From: Rhynchosporium graminicola
Lineage: Eukaryota > Ascomycota > Leotiomycetes > Helotiales > Ploettnerulaceae
DNA length: 64,000 bases
Assembly (NCBI GenBank): GCA_900074885.1
Contig: FJUW01000017.1
Coordinates: 441,933 to 505,932, forward strand
Direction: 5' to 3'
In this document: one piece after another, positions 22,896-38,609 of the stretch
Layout of the letters: each line of letters starts with the position of its first letter
How positions within the stretch are numbered: the first letter of the stretch is position 1
Made by a program: the position numbers and the translations under genes
The notes under the pieces: model-generated
The model's input: the letters and a program-made list of their open reading frames with translations, nothing else
The model's database searches: none
What the model was told of the DNA's origin: nothing

Positions 22896-25290
22896 TTAAG
22901 CATCGGCTGTAGGACTCGCGTTCCTCAATATCTCCGCCACAACATCGGGATAAACCTCGAAAGTCTTGGTCTCATCTTGGTGATAAATCTTTGCACTGAC
23001 ACTAACCTTCAGATCCGGCACATCTCTCGGATCCTGCTGATCAGTCCCACGCTGCAACCCCCGTTAGCCGCATTTCTATCAGACCAAACATGAGGGTAAA
23101 AATGAGTAACTCACATAAACAACCCTCCACCTCAAATGCTTCACCAAGAAGGGCTTGACATGCTCTGGTCTCATACTCTCCAATCCATTATTGGGTACAT
23201 CGAGATAATCCAGCAACAAAGGAGTGATGGGGCTGGTATCTGTTGCAAGTTGTCCTGCTGCTTCTAAATCACCGCAGTTGGAGCATACTTCGCGAGGAGC
23301 AGCGAAGATGTGGTTGATACCTGCCAGGTAGGGCGATTGGCCGTAGTTTTGGGGGTCGGTAGTCAATTCTTCAGAGAGGGAGAGGAAGAAGAAGATTGTG
23401 AAAGGACCATTCGCTGCTGCTCTAAAGCGAGAGAATGTAAGTATATTTTGGGGGTATGTGGGGAGATGAGACTTACCGATTCACGACAGAGTCCACGTAC
23501 CACTCTCGGTCGAATTTGGAGTCGATCTTGGGTGGATTCGGAGCTGTTGCGGTCAGGACGCTTTGTAGCTTCATTGGAACTGACTGCATGATGGATTGTG
23601 CATTGGAGATGAAAGCACCCGCAAAACCTGCGGATTCGCCAGTCTTTTGATCAGCGATTGCATTACCATCAGTAGTCGAGGAATCAATTTGGTCTGCAGC
23701 CCTGCCAGAGACATTTGCTGATCCATTGGTTTCTTTTGAAAAGAATTGTGTTGCTCGTACTTTCAAAGGAATCATAGTGGAAGGAGGATCAGTAATCTTT
23801 GGGTGAGATGGTGTTCGACTGGCCCAGATATACTTGTCGTCAATACGCTTCCGAAGTATTGTAGTATCACCCTTACTCACTCCGACAAAGTCGTCGTAGA
23901 TATACCCGAAAGGTTCCGTTTCTCTGGAATCATCTGAATTGTAGAAAATTCCATTTCCAGGTCCTGATCGTGACTTGTAGAAGGGCAAGAGATCTTTCTG
24001 TTCTTCAGCTAGTTGATCACCTTGTGGTTTTGGAAACCATTCGTCCGGATGAAATGCTTGCCAGAACGCCCATAGGCGGTCAACCTGACTACAAGGGCTG
24101 TTAACATAGACGGATTGTTATCATGAGGGACTATTATACCAATGATGAAACCAAAACACTGGATCGAATGCTGCCAAGGTAGGAACTCCCATGTGACCGG
24201 TTTGGCCACCAATGAGCACGTGATAATTTCCATGAATAGAGCCTTCGAGTGACCCGCTTCCCGCTGTTGGAGAAGAGAAGGCCGTAATGTCTCCTTCTGC
24301 CAAGGAATCAGATGCTACTGTCTGAAATTGCCCATAAGGCTGGGAATAAATAAGGGCGAGAGCGAAGGAGTTTCTTCCTTCACGTCCTGAGTTCAGAACG
24401 TCGCTAAGTTCTGAGAAGCCATGGGTTGTTGAGTGGATATTTGCGGGATGCCTCACTGTTTGAGAAGTCGAGTATCCTGTTTGTGCCTATGGAAGATGTG
24501 AGAAGGAAGTGCTGCAATGCTTTGATGACTTACGACGTAATCCTGGTCGCTCTTTGAAAACTGCCCATTTGCTTCAGAGAATTTGTAAGTGTAGAGGGGG
24601 TTGTCGATGTCATATACCAACTCGTTATTAGGCGGGAGTCGGAGTGCAATCTTTTCCTCATTCAAGATATCAGGCAATCGAAAATTGTACGGGAAAGTAG
24701 TTCGGGAAGCATTCGGTTTCAGGCCGGGAAATTCGACTTTGCCATCGCGTGGGCGGAAGTAGTCGAGGTACGGAAGGCGAAAGGTTTTGGCTGCATCGAG
24801 ATACTTCTGTCGATGTGGTTCGTCATATTTTCCAGCAATCTCGGCCATTTAGAGATAGATTGTTTGCTGGATTAGTGTCAGTATTGGAGCAGGAAGATCC
24901 ACGAAGTGCACAGCACTCACCTCGACGAGTGATACGTAAGGTCTATGCCAAGTTGGAAAGATCAAAACCCCATGCGCACAGTAGCCAAAGTTGCTGTCCC
25001 CAAATTTCTTGCCAACATCATCCCAATTATTTTTTGGAAGTCCATGAATACCTGTCAACTGTCAAGAGATGACTTTATTGTGGAAGGGGATTGTACTTGC
25101 CAGCAAGTTGATAGTATCCAAGAAGTTTTGGATTCTTTTGCAATGTTCCTACGGCCTGGAGAAACAGGTTGAAAGTATCTGGCTGCGTAACGAGCAAGAC
25201 ATCGATATCAACTCTTGGGTGTACTTCTCCTGTCAATTCTCTCATTCCAACCACTACTCCTGTTGCTGCTACTTCCTGAGGCTTCGCCAT
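22896..25290 (-). pseudogene. Tyrosinase (polyphenol oxidase), seven exons, one in-frame stop
   Basis: Type-3 copper oxidase of the fungal tyrosinase family (o-hydroxylation and oxidation of phenols, melanin-type pathways). Exons: 25290-25101, 25051-24921, 24866-24534, 24486-24140, 24097-23477, 23421-23115 and 23051-22896, about 694 codons in continuous phase. CuA histidines are in LAGIHG, GYCAHG and PTWHRPY; CuB histidines in SIHGNYH and FWFHH, followed by VDRLWAFWQ. Intron 1 is GC-AG (GCAAGT donor). The C-terminal tyrosinase lobe ends with DVVAEILRNAS. Exon 3 begins QTIYL, followed by TAA at 24849-24851, then MAEIAGKYDEP; related proteins have a sense codon here. An AG 21 bases into exon 3 could skip the stop in frame, at the cost of eight codons. 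Called pseudogene provisionally; no secretion signal is seen. Confidence 0.75.
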
Positions 25291-28200
25291 AGTTGAAGGA
25301 TGGAATTAGTGGAGTATGGAGACTACTTGCTTGCTTTGAAAGTTGGAAATCAGAATTCTGCTGTTCAATGAGGGAGGAATACGGCATAGAGACTGCGGTC
25401 TTATATACATGTATGGTCTCACCCATCACGATCAGTAGCACACCATTTTGTAAAAATTTCAGCCATTATTGAAACTAGAACATCATCATTCATCATTCTC
25501 GGAGGCTAGTCCGCCTTCAAGACAGGTTGGTCAGCGGATTTCTCCATTGGAACTCGATCATATATCTCAGCTGTCTTTCAGCTCGCCACAACCGCGCGAT
25601 TTTTTTTAGAATCGAACGAAGTTGCTGTTATTCGTGAGAAAGTAATGAAGGCTGTTAATTTTTCCTTTTGATTTTGGTCTTGATTGATGAGGAGCTATCA
25701 TAGAAGCTGGCGTAAAGCGGTCTGCAAAAGCTTTCAGATATCTATCTTAATCTTGATTGGCTGGTAGTAACCACAGATGCTAATGCTGATGTTGATGCTG
25801 GCGTAAAGCGTTCTGCAAATGTTATTAGATCTGTGAGTATGCGAGATCTTGTGGAGGAGAGGCTGAAAAAGAAATGGAGAATTTGGAGTGCGGGGAGGGG
25901 GGTGAGGGGGGNGTGGGGGGGAGGGAAGGGAGAGAACGGCACGGCACGGCATGCACCTGGGAAGCTTCCCCGAGCCGACGTAGCAATCAATCAAGTGCAG
26001 AAATTCGGTACTATTGTCACAGAAGCCGATGGGATATATTTCAGTGTCGTATAGGATGGAAAGCATTGATATTCAACGGGTACTCAGAGCAACAAGCGTC
26101 CTGCAGATTACATAGTATGCATATCCTAGAGTGTCCTTGTCCTTTGCATAAGACGTGCTGGGCATTTGTAGCGATATCTATGTAGTAAAGCTGCCAGGGA
26201 GTTACTAGGCATGGTTGCATAGCTACATATAAATTTCTGCATATGGCTCTTACCTAAAATTCAAAAGTTGTAAACCAGCGACACTCACTCAAGCTTTGCT
26301 TCACTTTACTTCTCAATCTGATCGTGGAAATTTAAAGCGGGCAAAGGGTAACTCCGCTCTGTCATGGCGCTTAGTATGTGATATAACCAACAGATGACTC
26401 GGAATAGCATTCACCAATGGCACCTAAAATTCGCCTTCTACTGTACTACAGACTTTGGAGTACTCTACATAATAGTGATGGCCTTGGCGCTGAGTTACCA
26501 TTTGGCATAGGGCTGACAGCCACACGGGACCAGGACTTTGCCCATATATTCAGCTCTAGCTCGAGCTCCCGCATTCGCTTCCGCTCTCCTCTTTCTGTAG
26601 CTTAGAATTCGTCATTTTAAAATCATTCGTATCTTAGCGGTAGTATTGGGTTTGCTTCGCCAGAATAATTATCATATGCAATAAGTTCCCATGTAAGACG
26701 TAATTCTGTAACGGGTTGCTCTGTCACAAGTCTTCATATAGCAAGTAGTCCTAGAACATTTTTAAAACAACAGATTGTTATGAAAGTATTGAATACAAAA
26801 ATAGTTGACATAGAACAGTTTTCTCTCCAACAATATAATGAGTTAATAGCGGGTCCACCTGCAAGGAGTTTGGGACTCTCTTCTTGTAAGCGAGTCCAAG
26901 CCAACAGAAAGGAAACTGGTTAGTAAAATCAAAGGAGAGCCAAGATAGGATCTGTGCTCTGAAACAAGCCGAAAGAAAGTAGTGTAGCTAGCCCCTCAAG
27001 AGCTGAAATGGTGTCTTAGTATATACTCAGGCTAACTGCGCCGCATGGTTACACAGCACAAGTCAACTGGTACTGCATGAAACCCTGTTACCTACCAAAA
27101 CTAGGGTGCAAACATCGAAATATATCAACTCTAGCCGAGGTTTATTCAGCTTATGCTCTAGTCCATGTAGTTTTCAATAACAGCGTTAAGCTAAGATCTG
27201 TCTTTTCTGATAGAGACATAGGGCTGCGTGTAGAGTACTAGTCGAGAAGCTAGCTGCCTGGGGTCTTAGAAGTAGCGTCTTACTAGTAGTAACTTAAGCG
27301 GATCTCGTTCCTTAGCTCCCGGTGTAGGCCAGAACCGAGTTGTGTAAGATCACAGCTATTTCTTGACAACTACAAATCAAGATTGATTAAAAGTCTTGCC
27401 AAAAGATAGACAGGCTTCTTACAAGTAGACTAGTACTATTATCAGAATTCTTAATCCGTTGCTTATCTCACCGCGTTACGTCCCAACAGGAGTCTCTCGT
27501 CGATCTTCCTAGTTCCCGCTTGTTGGGTGTGCGCATAACACCATACACCGGGAGCTTCGATAACTTATTCGTCACATGTCGAGGGTGAACGAGTATATCA
27601 AATAAAGTCCTCTCAAGAATATTAGATATGAGATAGCAAGTTATCTAAGTTTTAGTACGGGTCTTTGGTATAGAGAAGTTAAGGTAGTACTTGCGCGACT
27701 TTTGTTGCGAGACTGGGATTCATCCAGTAGCGGTTGGAAGTGATTGCTACTCAACCTGAGCTCCGGCCGTGCTGGGGCATACACAGGAATGCTCACTCTC
27801 CGCTCAATTCAAAGCGGCAGTTGCTCATCTCCAAACACTATAATGTAACCAGCCAAAAAGAAAATTTGGTTTAAGTCTGACCTATGTGGATGCGAGACCA
27901 TGAAAGAAGGATCTAGAGGAAGTTTGTTCATTCACCTGGCGCTGGGAAGTCAGGATAAGATTTAATGTAAGGATGAAGATGAAGGCAAGAAAATCTACAA
28001 TATTTTCAAAGGCTGCTCGTATACCAACCACTTTAAATATCAAGGGGAAAGAGCTTTAGTGGGAGGCCGAAGTTAGAGTGTTAATTTGGAGCTTTGCTGA
28101 CCTTGCTATTGAAAGATGGCGAGAACTCGAAGGTGTTTTGGAAAAGAGCGAAAGAAGTTAGATAATTCCCTGGGTTGAAGAAAGGCTCAGAGTTTTTGGG

Positions 28201-30315
28201 TATGAAGAGAGACGTGGTCATGGATGCCCGTGATAGGAGAGGGAAGGAAAACATCCTCGTTGACTTTTACCGCGGTTTCCTATCCTTCTCCATCCCTTCT
28301 TCTCTTTAATCATCAAGGCACAAATATTCAACCTCCATTTTCTACCAGTAAAACCTAATGCACTCCCATCCCTCGACCGGAACAAACCGAAAGAGGAGCC
28401 GAGCTTGGAATACAGAAAAGGTAGCCAGCTAGCTAGCTATTCTTGAAACATGTTTCTTGTGCCTCGTAGTCCAGCTCTTCGTTCCCTACCTGTACTTCAA
28501 GATCACACGATACGAATCACTCTAGAGCTGTATATCTGGTTTTGCATTCGCCATTCATTCCGTTCAACGAGTGAGGAGGAACGGGGAACCAAAACAGAGG
28601 ATTCTCCTTACATTGAAAAAAAGAAGATGGGAGGTAGGAGATGGGTGGTGAGATGAGAGGGAGATGAGATAGAGGCTTATGGAAAGGCCCCAGGACGGTG
28701 CAGATAGAGTCGAGTGAAAGAGAAATTAGGACGACGCTGCTCATGTCATGAACGTACCAAGACATGTTCCTGAATCATGTGAGGCTGCTAGGACTTCTGC
28801 CCAAGCAGGATGGTTGATACCTTTGAAGTCTTGAAGACCGGATGATGGTCCAGAGAAGAGGAAGATTGACGTCCGGGGCTCACAAACCTCATGGCTCATG
28901 TCACGGGTTTAGCGAGACACATTGCTGATATTCTTTTCATTTCGTCTGAAACGCTTGTTTAGAAGGGGTTAAGCCCATATTAGTTGACTTGTACCGATGA
29001 AGCTTAACTATAGTATCCATGTCACGAGTTTGCCGAGAAACGCTGCTAATGTTTCTGCAAGGGGGTTGGCAGGCGGTAGGTTGTCTTACCACGATGAAAA
29101 CAGAATCACAGCACACCACAAACAATGACAAAAGCAGGCGGATGGTTGGCGAACGAATTTTGCATTTCCATCAGACATATATGCTGTCCATGTGACGTTG
29201 CCTCCTTCCATACCATCGTTCAAGAAGTGACCGCTCAAATTTTGCATATTGCCGAGAACAAACCAGCAGATTCCCATTCCATGCCAGTAAGCAAGCCATT
29301 CTAAGCAGTGATGAGCGAAAATGCCCTACCGCCAAGTCTAGCTCAGCTTAGCATGAATGGAGAGGAGCACTTCCGTATTTCCATCAAGCAAGCAAACATC
29401 GATCTATGATCCTCGCTCGTCCCTTTCCCATTTCCATCCCATGAAACCCATGGCAGGGAAAGAAAAGAAAAAAAAAGGCACGAATTGTGATACCCATGCC
29501 TACTTCTTGCATGCAGACGCTCAAACGCTTTCCGTAATGCTGATGATGGAAACAAACTGTTGGAACTTGAAAAGCAGAAGAGATCATACAGATCGATAGA
29601 TCCTCCGTATCTATCTGATCTGTATGAAGAAGTTCCAGATGTTTGTCATGTCATGTTGTCTCATCCATGTAGTGGGAAGAGTTCCGAGAGAAATCTTCCA
29701 TCCATCCATCCATTTTTGTCTATAGCCAACGCAACTCAAAGCAAAAATACAGGTGCAAAACATCGCAGTAAAGGGGAAAAAATGAGTCGATCTTCTATGT
29801 GGATGCAGCAGAACGAAGCACCTGCTGAAACCCTCGGATGAATTATTGAAAGCAGAGTTGATTCCGAAACATGACCGTCATGATGCGTTCTGTATCCCAG
29901 GGAAGATCCCCAATCCCATTCCCAGGGACAAAAACACAAATGACCGGGACGCCGTGTAATGTGGCGTCTCATGCGTCTGCCTGATCGCCTTCTGTCTATG
30001 TGGGTATATTTTCTTTTCGAGACGAAAGGCGCTTCCTGGCAGGAAACAAAAGGCAACGCTATCTATTCGTAAGCCGTGAGGGATGAGTTCGAAAGCACAA
30101 TCTAAAGCCGACTCCATTTACAAGGGTCAGGAGTCAGCTTCGATCGTGATTTTGCCGCCACCAGAAAATCGTTGCGCCAAGTAAATAAAAGTATGAAGAA
30201 TTGTCGAAGAGCCATCGTCGAACCCAGACATCAGGAGAAGTTTCTGATGTCTCAAATGACGCCATTCCCATGTCTATGTAAGACAGGGTCGAAGGAAGAC
30301 GTCGTCAGGGTGAGT
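25291..30315. other. About 5 kb without a supported gene
   Basis: Contains the tyrosinase promoter, a G-rich tract with an ambiguous base near 25912, AT-rich DNA from about 26600 to 27900 and the 3' flank of DED1. ORFs such as 28450-28656 and 29560-29841 show no motifs. Confidence 0.45.
25889..25936 (+). repeat. G-rich tract with one N
   Basis: Runs of four to six G separated by single bases, with N at 25912. This is a potential G-quadruplex and a likely sequencing or assembly problem site. Confidence 0.8.
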
Positions 30316-32760
<2,445 letters not shown>

Positions 32761-35700
32761 GTCGTATATTTGTTTATCTTGCAGGACTTTTGACGTAGAA
32801 ATCGTGATGAGGTTTTAATCCGTCGTTCTCGGAGGTGAAGGAAGGTGAAGGTATTGTGATTGAGGGAAGGCTGTAAAAAGGCTTCTGGTAGAGTCTGTTG
32901 ATCAAAAAACAAACGCGAAGTCGTGATACGCAGAGTACAGTGCGTGCTCTGTAGAACCTCAAAAAGAACAAGAGAACTTTTAGGGTATCGAGAGAGGAGA
33001 GAGAGTAGAGTTCTTTGGCGGAAGAGAAAATTGTTTGAGAGAGGTTGAAGGTAAGAAATCAGTGATTCGGAAATGCTGAAGGCGAAAATTTGTAGCACAA
33101 TGTTACTTGGCCTAGTTGGATCTAGCGTAGTCTGATCAGGATCGGGATCAGGGGACAAGGGGCCAGAGCGTGAGCCAAAGCTGAAGATTAGTCAGGACCC
33201 TCATGAGCTACCAGCACGTGATCAATGACGACGGATGACCACGCCGACGACCATCAAAGCGAGTTTGGGTCGTTTGTTTCGGATCGACATCCTGAGAGTG
33301 ACAATAGAATCCTGCAACGATTGCTGAACTCGAACAACTGCTCGGCTCAGAGTCTCAGTATATTTCGTGATCCTGAGCCTCCACGACAATGAAAACAAGA
33401 AGGGTTTAGAGAAAAATAGAGGACTAATGAGCGTGGTGGAAGAGAAATTTGTGTGGAAGTCCTCCTACATTTCAGTCGCCTGACTCTGCTTGCGCTTCTT
33501 CATCCTTCTGAGAGTTTTCATCGGTTCATTGTTGTTGGGTAGAGTATATGAAGGCACCTTGGGATTCCGATATGATAGTCTAAACTCATGAGCTTACTAA
33601 CTTTCCTCTTGGCATCAGTGCCTCCTGATTAAGAAGGGAGATGGGTCTCTTACTCGGGAATATAATAATTGCCCACTAGGTACAACTCTTGATTCGCTCA
33701 CTCCCGTTGTTTCGAGCCTTCTCTGCAGTCACACTTCCTTGCCCTTGCATTCGGACCATCGTCCCGAACCTTCTTTTGCGAACCTTCATCTCAAAACATA
33801 ATTAACTATGAAATGCTGTCGCGACTAGCGGGACAGGAATGATTAAGCTGAAGTCGTCTCCGGTGAAATTAAAACTTGTTCTGCAATGCAATATACCACC
33901 TAGGTGTGTATTTCTATTCATTGTCGCTAAAATCGCCTAGGATATGTGTTCGAATAGTGTTCAGATTCATCCCAGTACGGCGGGACTTTTCCATTATGAA
34001 CATGGTCACAGAAATCCGATAATACTTTGCTCTGGGAATATTTCAGAGTCACCTGAACTCAGTAGAATTTTACTTCAAGCGTATCTCAAATCCCTAAAAT
34101 CACGGCAGAACTTGACTGGAGGAGCATCCCAAAGTCATAACGATATGGCTGGACTTCACACTCAGAACCATCTCAAAGTCGTCAAATGCACAGGACTCTA
34201 TCCCCCCAAAATCTAAAATATAGAAACTCCAGCCACTTCGCTTCTCATCACCAAACACGCCTTCGAAGGTCTCGAGAGTCGAGCCATGGCAGGTAGAGAG
34301 GTTGCCAAGCTTCGGTATTCACGAAAACAAGCATCAGAATACGTAGAAGTGTGCGGTATACACTTCAAGTGTGACACTCCTATGACGGTGACGGGAACGT
34401 GATTTTCCACAATCTCACAAAGCCTGACAAGCCGTCAACAAAGCTCCCTCGCTACACCTCAAAAAGCCACAAATATTCATGCCCTAGCAGCCGAGTAAGG
34501 GGATACGAGATGCATTATTATAACGACTTAAGCCCAGAAATGCCAAAAAGCAAACAAATCGGTAGTCAACCAAAGCCGGTTTCGGCAACCGAGTTACCAT
34601 CCTCTTATACTCGTAATGACTGACATTTCGTCACGCACATGTAGACGATATGGTAGAGGTACAAAATGAGAGTATCACGTACTTACTTGCCCACCACAAT
34701 ATTTCAAGAGCTCCATTCTATAGGTTCCTCATCATTATCACCAGATCCATGATCTTACAGGCCATCATACAAGGATATCGATCAAAAACCTCGCCTTCTC
34801 AGCTCCTTTTTTCCCACCTCAAAATCCCATTTCACAGCCACTAATTCGAGTTTCAGACCTGTCCATCTACATCTTTCTCATCGACTGAGCTGTTCTTGCC
34901 CTCCATCCTCTTCCAATCAAGACTCGTGTACCATTCCTCGAGCTAGAAATATTCCGCACCAATCATCGGTAGAGAATCTAAAGGAAATATAGAGTTCTAT
35001 ATATCCCCTCCACGAGGCCAAACAAATTTATCTGCAAATTGAAATTTCTGTTTCAACATGAGCGTCAGTCACGTCTTTAGCTCGAGCTCGCCGTCCAAAT
35101 ACTGATAATATGGGTATTCTTTACAAAGCTACTTTATTAACCCATTGATCTAAGGCTTCGGGACTTTTCGGAAGATGTCTGGCACCCAGCAGCCTCTATA
35201 CGGCGCGGAGGAACACCGATCATTTAGTTATTATTATGGACCGATGCTGGAGGGCATATAGAGTAACGTTCCGTAGAAAGAGCGGTATACTCTCTTAACT
35301 GGATTGGTACTTCATCCCCCCCGTTGGTTAGATAACATTTAAAGCCAGGCTAGATAGTCACAGTTTGTCTCGCGTTTCATTGCGTTGATTTACGTGAACT
35401 TCGCTTAGCACCACGCTCAAGGTCTGGTTTATCGACGTATAGGTTCAGAGAGCCTAAGTCCTTCGGAAAGGGACTAACTACTCAAACAAATATTATCCAT
35501 CAAGTTTTTATCGCTTCAGAATTATTCGTTTATTTATATACCTAACACAAATTACCAAACCCCCTTTCTATATCCTCGACCATATAATTTGACCAGACGA
35601 ACAGATGAAACCCATTTTGACATCAAGGAGAACCCCATGACTTGTGTGGAACGAGGAAGTCAATGACGTGCTATCTTGACATGTCTGAGAGCCATTCATA

Positions 35701-37099
35701 TAGTTCCTCAAAAATTATCCTCCGCCATGAACACATATTACCTACGCCTCGAGAACAGATACCTAAACCACGTCACGAGTACTTCATGACGAATGTAAAC
35801 GAAGTCAACATACTGTACTCGCGTTTGATTAACAAAAAAGAGTTCTTAGCTGCAAAGTGCCAAAGTGAGATGAGCCCCATAAATGGAAACGATGAAAATT
35901 TTGTCGATGTGCTTCTCTGATCTCGCGAGAGCTGTATTTACGAGAAACGACAATATCTCAAACATGTACCAAGCATTATGTCAGCTGTATTCATGTATAG
36001 TAAGTGTTTATCTGATTCCATCATAGCTCAGAAGGGCAGAATCGTGGAGTTCTCCCTATATCTCCAATCTTAGATCTGTCTATAGTAAAACCCTCCTTTT
36101 CTTTCTCGGAGCAGTACTTTGTTGGCCGAGAAATCTTCCCCTTTTCCTTCCTACTGTACTGTTCTTCCTCGCACAATCGCAAACTCGTTCTCTGTGCTTC
36201 TGTATTTCTACTTTCTGCTTTTTCGTTGCTTTCGTTCATGGACCAGGATATGGGCTGATATGTGTGATAACTCATATTTAACGCTATGCTATTCATCGCT
36301 CTTCATCGATCAACTGGGTATTAATCCTGTCCCTGTCACGTCTGATTTCTGAGAATACTAGCCTCTTCAAACGTACCTCAGTGAAGGCAAAAACAGAAGC
36401 AGAATCACAAACAGGAAAGCTATATCATACCAATCCACCACCATAAAGCCACACATTCATCAACCCCCGATTCACTTTTTAATTTTCACACTTCACGCTT
36501 CCTCTCTATGACTACGGCTTCAGACCCAGGGAATACAGTATACAAGGTGAATTCTGGCCGGAAATCGTCTGATAGGAATTATCAAGACTAGATTTATCCG
36601 CTCGTTCGCTTGCTTTATGGGCCAGGGAAGATAGAGTTGAATACTAGATAGATCAACTCCGATCATACCATCATGTTTTATACTAACCATGATGTGCTTT
36701 ATATACATGTATTCAGGCTGTACCACTGCTGTACTATAAACAAGCGCTTTGGGAGTTGGGACGGGCGGAAAAGAGAGATAATGAGCTCAGTCTCCTTGGA
36801 TATGGAGTATCAAGTGTCACTTCTTCACGATGTGACATTCTAAGCGTAGATACCTTGCACAGAGCTGGCTATCAAGCACATAGTATATCAAAGTTAGTTC
36901 AAAGTAGACAATATCTGTTCGTGAATGAAGGTGTCTTTGAAAGCAACCGAACTCGCCGTTCCATTGATGTTATCATATCGCTATAATACAGCCTTCTAGG
37001 CGAAGGCAAAGTCATCGCCAACGGCATTGAACATTCATGCCATATCTCAATCCACCATCCACATTCATAGCCCCTTTTCTCCTACAATCCCTTCCCTCC
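32761..37099. other. About 4.3 kb without a supported gene
   Basis: Begins with the DED1 promoter and leader (purine-rich, 32761-33200). Small ORFs at 33944-34216, 34399-34623 and 35642-35920 have no recognisable domains. The segment 35000-35600 is AT-rich and stop-dense, like a decayed repeat. Confidence 0.45.
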
Positions 37100-38085
37100 C
37101 TACGGACAATTGATCCTTGCGCTGTCATCGTAATCGACCTCCTTTATTCCATCCTTCGTAATAACCTTGACCATCATACCCTTAAAATCAATCGGCAGCC
37201 TCCTTTTCAACTCATCCGTGCACAGCCTCAGAAGCTTCAACCCCGCTTCGTACTCAATATCCGGATGATGGTGTTTATCCAGAATACTTGAGCAGTAGTA
37301 CTGCGCATACCCATGAGCAGCATATGGTAATGGAGCGAGCGACGCTAGGTAGTCGAGCCAGTAGAGGGAAGGGCGAGATGTGATGGGATCGACGCCGCCA
37401 AGGAGAAGGTTGACGTTGTAGGGTTTGCGGGAGCGAAGAGATGAGGCGAGTTCGCCGCGGACGAAGTTGGCTACTGCAGAGGGGGAGAGGTCGATACCGT
37501 TGCGCATGGAGTAAAGTTGAGCATTGGCTTGAATATATTCCGCGAATTGGACTGGGAAGTGTTAGCTGCTTTCAGCAAAATTGCTTCATTCGGATGACAG
37601 AATGATACATGAGAATGGGTGCGGAACTGTGGAAGAAAGCACGAGTAGGGAGCGGTTTGAGGAGATGATGATGTCAGCAGAGGCTTCACATTCATCTCCT
37701 CCCAATCATCGCCGTAACCATCAGCCTCCCCAGGTAGAGGATGGATAACATAAACTCCAAATCCACCGCTCTCCATCCTGCACATCTACAACCAAATCAA
37801 CGTTCCGTCCTCCTCCTCCCTCACAACCATCAAACCCCCGACCCAATTCCTTAAAAAGACCAACTCACTAGTATCACCAGCCTCCCCAGAGAAAGCCATC
37901 AGTGTATGCTTGTTCAACGGGCGTGTCTTATCATCCGAAGCCTTGAGAACGGTAGCTCCGCGCATAGCAGCTTTGGAGCATGCAATGAGCGTAAAGTCCT
38001 TCCCGGTGATACCAAGTAATACCTCCCTATCGAAGCAATTATGTTAGCGGATAGACATGAAGCTGTAGATCAGCGAGACGTACAT
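37100..38085 (-). CDS. PRE1: 20S proteasome subunit beta type-2/beta-4 (Pre1)
   Basis: Non-catalytic beta subunit of the 20S proteasome. Exons 38085-38084 (only the bases AT), 38026-37869 and 37551-37100 give 203 residues, the usual family length. Joining AT to G at 38026 creates the start codon and the family N-terminus MEVLLGITGKDFTLIACSKA. Intron 1 (38027-38083, GTACGT...ATAG) therefore splits the ATG. Exon 2 ends in LMAFSGEAGDT; exon 3 continues IQFAEYIQANAQLYSMRNG, VNLLLGGVDP and LYWLDYLASL. Without splicing, the same ATG would read into the intron and stop quickly. Intron 2 (37552-37868, GTGAGT...CCCAG) is unusually long at 317 bp. The gene is divergent from RRP9, sharing about 520 bp of promoter region. 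Confidence 0.9.
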
Positions 38086-38609
38086 TTTGATTGCGTTGTT
38101 ATGATTGTTGAGTTGGAGTCGGAGATACAGCGGTAGAGAGGTTGCAGGACAGCTGTTTGGCGTGTAAGCCTTGAGGTCGTTCTACGCGTGGAGCTCGCTG
38201 CCTCTTGCAGCTGGAGGGAACTAGCGGCCGCTTGTGGCTAGTGGATGAGGCTGAATGTGAGGCTGAGAAAGCCCCAGGAGCCTGAAAATGTTGTAAATTG
38301 CCTGGTCAAGTTACCAAGGTCACAGATGAGCTTTTGAAAATCATGAGAAATACGTCATATGGATTCCAAACACCCTAGGGTATTTATTTATTCAAAACGT
38401 AGCTGAAGATGTTCAAGAAGTCGAAGGATACTATCTCAAAAATGGTCTAGCCCAATCAACCCTTTCACCGCCGGGCAGAATATAATTTTCCATTGGCAGC
38501 TTTGATAATTCGAGGAAAAAGTTCTAATACCAGGCTTAGGATCGGTAACTTCTTACCACAGCCTGTCATACCACCACCACCACCACCAAATATCTCCACA
38601 ACCTACAAT
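38086..38609. promoter_or_regulatory. Divergent promoter region of PRE1 and RRP9
   Basis: About 520 bp separates the two start codons, so both promoters and leaders must lie here. A short CAC repeat (38571-38587) precedes the RRP9 start. No transcription-factor site was recognised with confidence. Confidence 0.5.
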
